Assembly: GCA_035384565.1 (NCBI GenBank) | Contig: DAOOIT010000034.1 | Span: 1-64,000, forward strand | Reading direction: 5' to 3' | DNA: 64,000 nt | Origin: Planctomycetota bacterium | Lineage (GTDB): Bacteria; Planctomycetota; PUPC01; DSUN01 | Shown: piece by piece, positions 59,502 through 64,000 of the stretch | How positions within the stretch are numbered: the first letter of the stretch is position 1 | Layout of the letters: every line of letters begins with the position of its first letter | Program-made: the position numbers and the translations under genes | The notes under the pieces: model-generated | Seen by the model: only the letters and a program-made list of their open reading frames with translations | What the model was told of the DNA's origin: nothing | The model's database searches: none

Positions 59502-59505
<4 letters not shown>
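58249..59505 (+). CDS. SpoIID/LytB domain protein, exported
   Basis: A 418-residue envelope protein. An Arg-rich start (MARSRRARARIRRAV) precedes a hydrophobic segment ending LAPSC, a possible lipobox. The SpoIID domain covers about 150-410: RGDLAVLRTGPAQFDLLNVL, PVEDYLYGVLAGETFPAWP, LEAQAIIARSYALWRM, YYHSTCGGHTSAV and GHGFGHGVGLCQWGAKGMAD. SpoIID is a lytic transglycosylase acting on peptidoglycan stripped of stem peptides; outside spore formers the domain is thought to act in wall remodelling. The catalytic Glu is probably that in LAGETFPAWP. It overlaps both neighbours (8 nt and 4 nt), an unusual insertion between queH and tgt. Confidence 0.9.
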
Positions 59506-60631
<1,126 letters not shown>

Positions 60632-60635
<4 letters not shown>

Positions 60636-61000
60636 ACCCCTTTCCCACGCTCTGGCCCGCCCTACCCATCGTGTCTCAGGCCGCGCCCCAGCCGCCCGGC
60701 GGCAACCCGCTCATGCAGAGCTTGCTCTTCATCGGCGTGATGTTCGCCATCCTCTACTTCCTGATGATCCGCCCCCAGCGCAAGCGCCAGCGCGAGCACA
60801 TGGACATGCTGGCCGCCCTGCGCAAGGGCGACAAGGTGATCACCCGCGGCGGCATCCACGGCGTGGTGACACTGGTGCGCGACCGCGAGGTGAAGGTGAA
60901 GGTGGACAGCAACTGCGAACTCACGCTCAGCAAGTCGGCCATTGCCGGCGTGGTCACGCCGGGGTCCGACGAGGGCGACAAGGAGGCCGACAAGAGCTGA
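60632..61000 (+). CDS. yajC: Sec translocon accessory subunit YajC
   Basis: A 122-residue single-span membrane protein. A helix at about 30-48 (SLLFIGVMFAILYFLMIRPQ) with the hallmark MIRPQRKRQREH, then the KGDKVITRGGIHGVV motif of the small cytoplasmic domain. YajC associates with SecDF. The ATG at 60632 overlaps the tgt stop codon (ATGA). The N-terminal extension of about 27 residues before the helix is Pro-rich and longer than usual. Confidence 0.95.
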
Positions 61001-61091
61001 GGGAGCGCCCCCTCTTCAAGCAGGTGGCCTGTGCAGCGTTCCGCGGGATGAGGCCCTCCCGCCCACAAAGCAAAGCCTGGAGACCTGACGC

Positions 61092-64000
61092 ATGCCGAAG
61101 TTCTGGACGAACCTGGTGGACAGCCTGCCCCGCGAGTCGAAGAGCCTCACGTGGCGCGCGCCGCTGGTGCTGGTGGTGCTGATCCTCTCGTTCCTGGTCT
61201 TCCTGCCATTCCGCGACACGCCGTACGCGATCCGCGTGGTGCACGACACGTACGACGAGCGCGGGCGCGTGGAGCCGGAGGCCCGCCAGGTGCTCTCGAC
61301 GCGGGTGACCAACTGGCTCGTCTGGTTCACCAGCCCGTTCCACTACGAGATGGAGCGTGAGGTGAGCGTGAAGAAGCTCGAGCCCGTGGGCGGGCGCGAG
61401 GTGCGCGAGCGCACCCTCGAGATCCTCTCGCGCGGCCTGAACCTGGGCCTCGACCTCCGCGGCGGCACCGAGCTGCTGTACCACATCCTGCACGACCCGA
61501 AGGCCACGGGCGGCGCCACCGCCGAGGAGATCAAGGCCGTCGTCCAGCGCCGCATTGACGCCTACGGCCTGCGCGAGGTGCGCATCCAGGCCCAGGGCGC
61601 CGAACGCCTGCTCGTGCAGCTCCCCGGCCAGGAGGCCGCCGCCCTCGAGAGCCTCAAGGGCATCATCCAGAACATCGGCCACCTGGAGTTCCGGCTCGTC
61701 GCTCCCGAGAAGTCCGAAGCCTACAAGACCTGGACCGAGACCGGCAAGGCCCCGCCGGGCTGGACCGAGTACCCCTTGCGCTCTCTCAAGGAAGAGAAGT
61801 ACATCGAGCGCAAGATCCTGGTCAAGGATACGCCGGAGATGACCGGCGAGAACATCGCCAGCACCCGCGTCATCACCGAGGGCAGCGGCCGCAGCCTGGG
61901 CCCCAGCGTCGGCCTGAGCTTCACGCCCCAAGGCGAACGCGAGTTTGCGCGGGTGACGGGCGACAATGTGGGCGAGCAACTCGCCATCATCCTGAACACG
62001 CAACGCTCGGGCGATCAGATCATCGAGAAGGGCACCTGCTACTCGGCGCCCGTCATCCGCACGAAAATCTTCGGCGATGCCGTGATCGAGGGCGACTTCA
62101 CGATCAAGGAGGCCGAGGCCCTCTGCACCGTGCTGCGGGCCGGCAGCCTGCCGGCGCCGCTGCGCCTCGAGCACGAGAACACCGTGGGCGCCTCGCTCGG
62201 CTCGGCCCTCATCAGCAAGGGCGTGCTCGCCAGCGCCATCGGCGCCGGCGCCGTCATCGCCTTCATGGCCGTCTACTACCTCGTGGCCGGCCTCATCGCC
62301 GACATGGCGGTCATCCTCAACGTGCTCATGCTCGTCTCCATTCTCATCCTGTTCGACGCCACGCTCACCCTGCCCGGCATCGCCGGCCTGGCCCTCACCG
62401 TGGGCATGGCGGTGGACGCCAACGTGCTGATCTTCGAGCGCATCCGCGAAGAGACGACGGGAGCAGCGGAGAAGCCCCTGCGCCTGGCCGTGCGCGAGGG
62501 CTTCGACCGCGCGTTCTGGACGATCTTCGACTCGAACCTCACCACCATCCTCACCGCCATCGTCCTCTACTGGGTCGGCACCGGCCCCATCAAGGGTTTC
62601 GGCCTCACCCTCACCATCGGCCTGCTCGTGAACATCTTCACCGCCGTCGTGCTGGGGCGGGTCGTCTTCGACATCCTGCTCTGGCGCCGCTGGATCACTC
62701 GCCTGCCCATGATGCAGATCTTCGGCCGCCCCAACATCGGCTTCATGAACAAGCGCTTCAAAGCCATGGCCGCCTCCGCCGTCCTCATCGCGGGGGGCAT
62801 GGCCGTCTTCGTCTCGCGCGGCGCGGAGAACTGGGACATTGATTTCCGCGGCGGCACCATGCTCCACGTGGTCTTCGCGAAGGAGATGGACGCCGAGGAG
62901 ATCCTCGCCCGGCTCAAGAAGGTCGGCAAGGAGTTCGAGATGGCCGAGGTGCAGAGCATCGCCTCGGCCGCCCAGGCGGGCCGGACCTTCGCCGGCCGCG
63001 TCTCGCGCGAGTTCGAGGTGCGCATCCCCTCGCTCTCCGAAGTCATCCTCCCGCCCACCATCCCCTCGAACCCGGCGATTGACCGCGGCACGATCGAGGC
63101 CGCCATCACCCTGCCCAAGCCCCTGAAGCCCGAGGACGCGCGCCAGAACCTCCCCAGCGACATCACCCTGGAACCCACGGGCCAACCCGACGCCGAGGGC
63201 AGGCACGCCACCTTCAAGGTCACGTCGAAGATTCTCGAGACCCGCGAGTTGCGCGCCGCCCTTCGCAAGGCCCTGAGCATCGAGGCTCTCGCCGCCTTCC
63301 AGGTCACCAAGGCCGACGTCCACTACCCCTGCGAGACCCCCGTCGAGTTCGACCGCCCGGTCCACCTCGGCGACTTCCAGCGCCATCTGCGAGCCATGGA
63401 CGAGCACGTGCTCGTGGAGCCCGCGGGCGCCGAAGAGGGCCAGGCCGAGTACCGCAAGTTCCACGTCAAGAGCACGCTGGCCGACGGCAATCTCGTGCGC
63501 TCGGGCATCGAGCGCGCAGCGGCCGCCGTCAGCCTCGAGGCCCAGGTCATCGAGACCTTCAAGCAGGACCTGGCGCCCGTGGGCCTCGACACGCTGAGCG
63601 AGACGGACGAGGCCACCACGCTCGCCCTCAACCTCGCGAAGCCCCTGGCCCCCGCCCTGTTCCAGGCGAAGCTCGCCTCGTGGGAGCTGGGCGCCACCGC
63701 GAAAGCCGGCCCCGCCAACGACAACGGCGAGGTCAGCCGCTTCGAGATCGTGCTGCCCACGGACCGCGTGGACCAGCTCTCGCGCCGCATCGCCGATGAC
63801 CCGCAGACCTTCGTCCTCTCCGACCCCATCCCGCGCGTGGCCAAGGTCGGGCCGGCCGTGGCGCGCGAGCTCCTCGTCTGGGCCATCGTGGGCGTGGTCG
63901 CGGCCTGCCTCGCCATCATCGCCTACGTCTGGGTGCGCTTCGAGCGCATCAAGTACGGCGCCGCCGGCGTCCTCGCCCTGGTCCACGACGTCCTCTTCAC
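61092..64000 (+). CDS. secDF: SecD-SecF fusion protein (3' end beyond window)
   Basis: The frame is open for 969 codons to the window edge. The SecD half has helix 1 (APLVLVVLILSFLVFLPF), GLNLGLDLRGGTELLY, the P1 head with TPEMTGENIASTRVI, and VGMAVDANVLIFERIREE in helix 4. The SecF half begins near residue 550 (FKAMAASAVLIAGGMAVFV) with WDIDFRGGTMLHVVF. SecDF uses the proton gradient to pull secreted proteins through SecYEG. The SecF periplasmic region runs to about residue 920 (GPAVARELLVWAIVGVV), roughly 340 residues, far longer than the usual 100-130. Start at ATG 61092; GGAG lies upstream. The 91-nt gap after yajC has no clear promoter. Confidence 0.95.
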   Translation, partial: MPKFWTNLVDSLPRESKSLTWRAPLVLVVLILSFLVFLPFRDTPYAIRVVHDTYDERGRVEPEARQVLSTRVTNWLVWFTSPFHYEMEREVSVKKLEPVGGREVRERTLEILSRGLNLGLDLRGGTELLYHILHDPKATGGATAEEIKAVVQRRIDAYGLREVRIQAQGAERLLVQLPGQEAAALESLKGIIQNIGHLEFRLVAPEKSEAYKTWTETGKAPPGWTEYPLRSLKEEKYIERKILVKDTPEMTGENIASTRVITEGSGRSLGPSVGLSFTPQGEREFARVTGDNVGEQLAIILNTQRSGDQIIEKGTCYSAPVIRTKIFGDAVIEGDFTIKEAEALCTVLRAGSLPAPLRLEHENTVGASLGSALISKGVLASAIGAGAVIAFMAVYYLVAGLIADMAVILNVLMLVSILILFDATLTLPGIAGLALTVGMAVDANVLIFERIREETTGAAEKPLRLAVREGFDRAFWTIFDSNLTTILTAIVLYWVGTGPIKGFGLTLTIGLLVNIFTAVVLGRVVFDILLWRRWITRLPMMQIFGRPNIGFMNKRFKAMAASAVLIAGGMAVFVSRGAENWDIDFRGGTMLHVVFAKEMDAEEILARLKKVGKEFEMAEVQSIASAAQAGRTFAGRVSREFEVRIPSLSEVILPPTIPSNPAIDRGTIEAAITLPKPLKPEDARQNLPSDITLEPTGQPDAEGRHATFKVTSKILETRELRAALRKALSIEALAAFQVTKADVHYPCETPVEFDRPVHLGDFQRHLRAMDEHVLVEPAGAEEGQAEYRKFHVKSTLADGNLVRSGIERAAAAVSLEAQVIETFKQDLAPVGLDTLSETDEATTLALNLAKPLAPALFQAKLASWELGATAKAGPANDNGEVSRFEIVLPTDRVDQLSRRIADDPQTFVLSDPIPRVAKVGPAVARELLVWAIVGVVAACLAIIAYVWVRFERIKYGAAGVLALVHDVLF

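Noticed and set aside
60954..63986. 1010-codon open frame opposite secDF
   Set aside because: Antisense shadow of SecDF with compositionally biased translation; no promoter or start signal.

Overview
This 64-kb window comes from a high-GC bacterium. No rRNA or tRNA gene was recognised, so lineage is inferred from gene content. Pointers to Planctomycetota or a related PVC-group bacterium are: FHA-domain and PEGA proteins, a kinase-like FHA protein, a TPR protein carrying two RNA polymerase alpha C-terminal-like domains, a prenyltransferase-repeat protein with a TonB-like membrane anchor, a SecD-SecF fusion, many exported glycan-active proteins, and gene-poor intergenic regions packed with palindromic repeats. 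GTG and TTG starts are frequent. Most intergenic regions hold a recognisable sigma70-type promoter (TTGACN, 16-18 nt, TATNNT), which fixes several start codons.

Layout. 1-19.6 kb: a ThuA-like exported protein, then a long minus-strand block: mutS; an FHA protein with a degenerate kinase domain; lipoproteins; an FHA-PEGA membrane protein; proA; an ABC exporter; and an apparent operon purA-uppS-cdsA-phoH-pgpH-like-membrane protein, joining purine synthesis, undecaprenyl and phospholipid precursors and c-di-AMP turnover. 20-26.1 kb (plus strand): a 1284-residue exported protein with three Asp-rich calcium-binding-type repeats, a lectin-like domain and a C-terminal PD-(D/E)XK nuclease-like module. 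It is overlapped by a leucine-rich-repeat protein and followed by an unrecognised small protein and a displaced copy of the nuclease protein's tail. This looks like a polymorphic-toxin-type locus and is the most novel part of the window.

26.2-38.2 kb: a PIG-L deacetylase, a right-handed beta-helix/LamG protein, an acetyl-xylan-esterase-like enzyme, a MATE transporter, and an operon of response regulator, DUF3786 protein, secreted beta-propeller and secreted GH42-like protein. 38.2-46.1 kb: an 82-bp tandem hairpin array, recJ, divergent trpS/valS, and an exported coiled-coil protein. 46.2-56 kb (minus strand): a GH13-like protein, a DUF4416 protein, a prenyltransferase-repeat/TPR protein, a NapH-NapG-DUF6599-like triple fusion and a Tat-exported DUF362 protein. 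56.2-64 kb (plus strand): a tightly packed operon of TPR/alphaCTD protein, queH, spoIID-like gene, tgt and yajC, followed after 91 bp by secDF (cut by the window end), combining queuosine tRNA modification with protein export.

Besides genes, the window holds several repeat families. Three hairpin arrays are built from 9-bp-period direct repeats whose two arms are mutually inverted. A one-armed relative lies in frame inside valS. There is also a dispersed palindromic intergenic element and a perfect 34-bp inverted repeat at the left edge.
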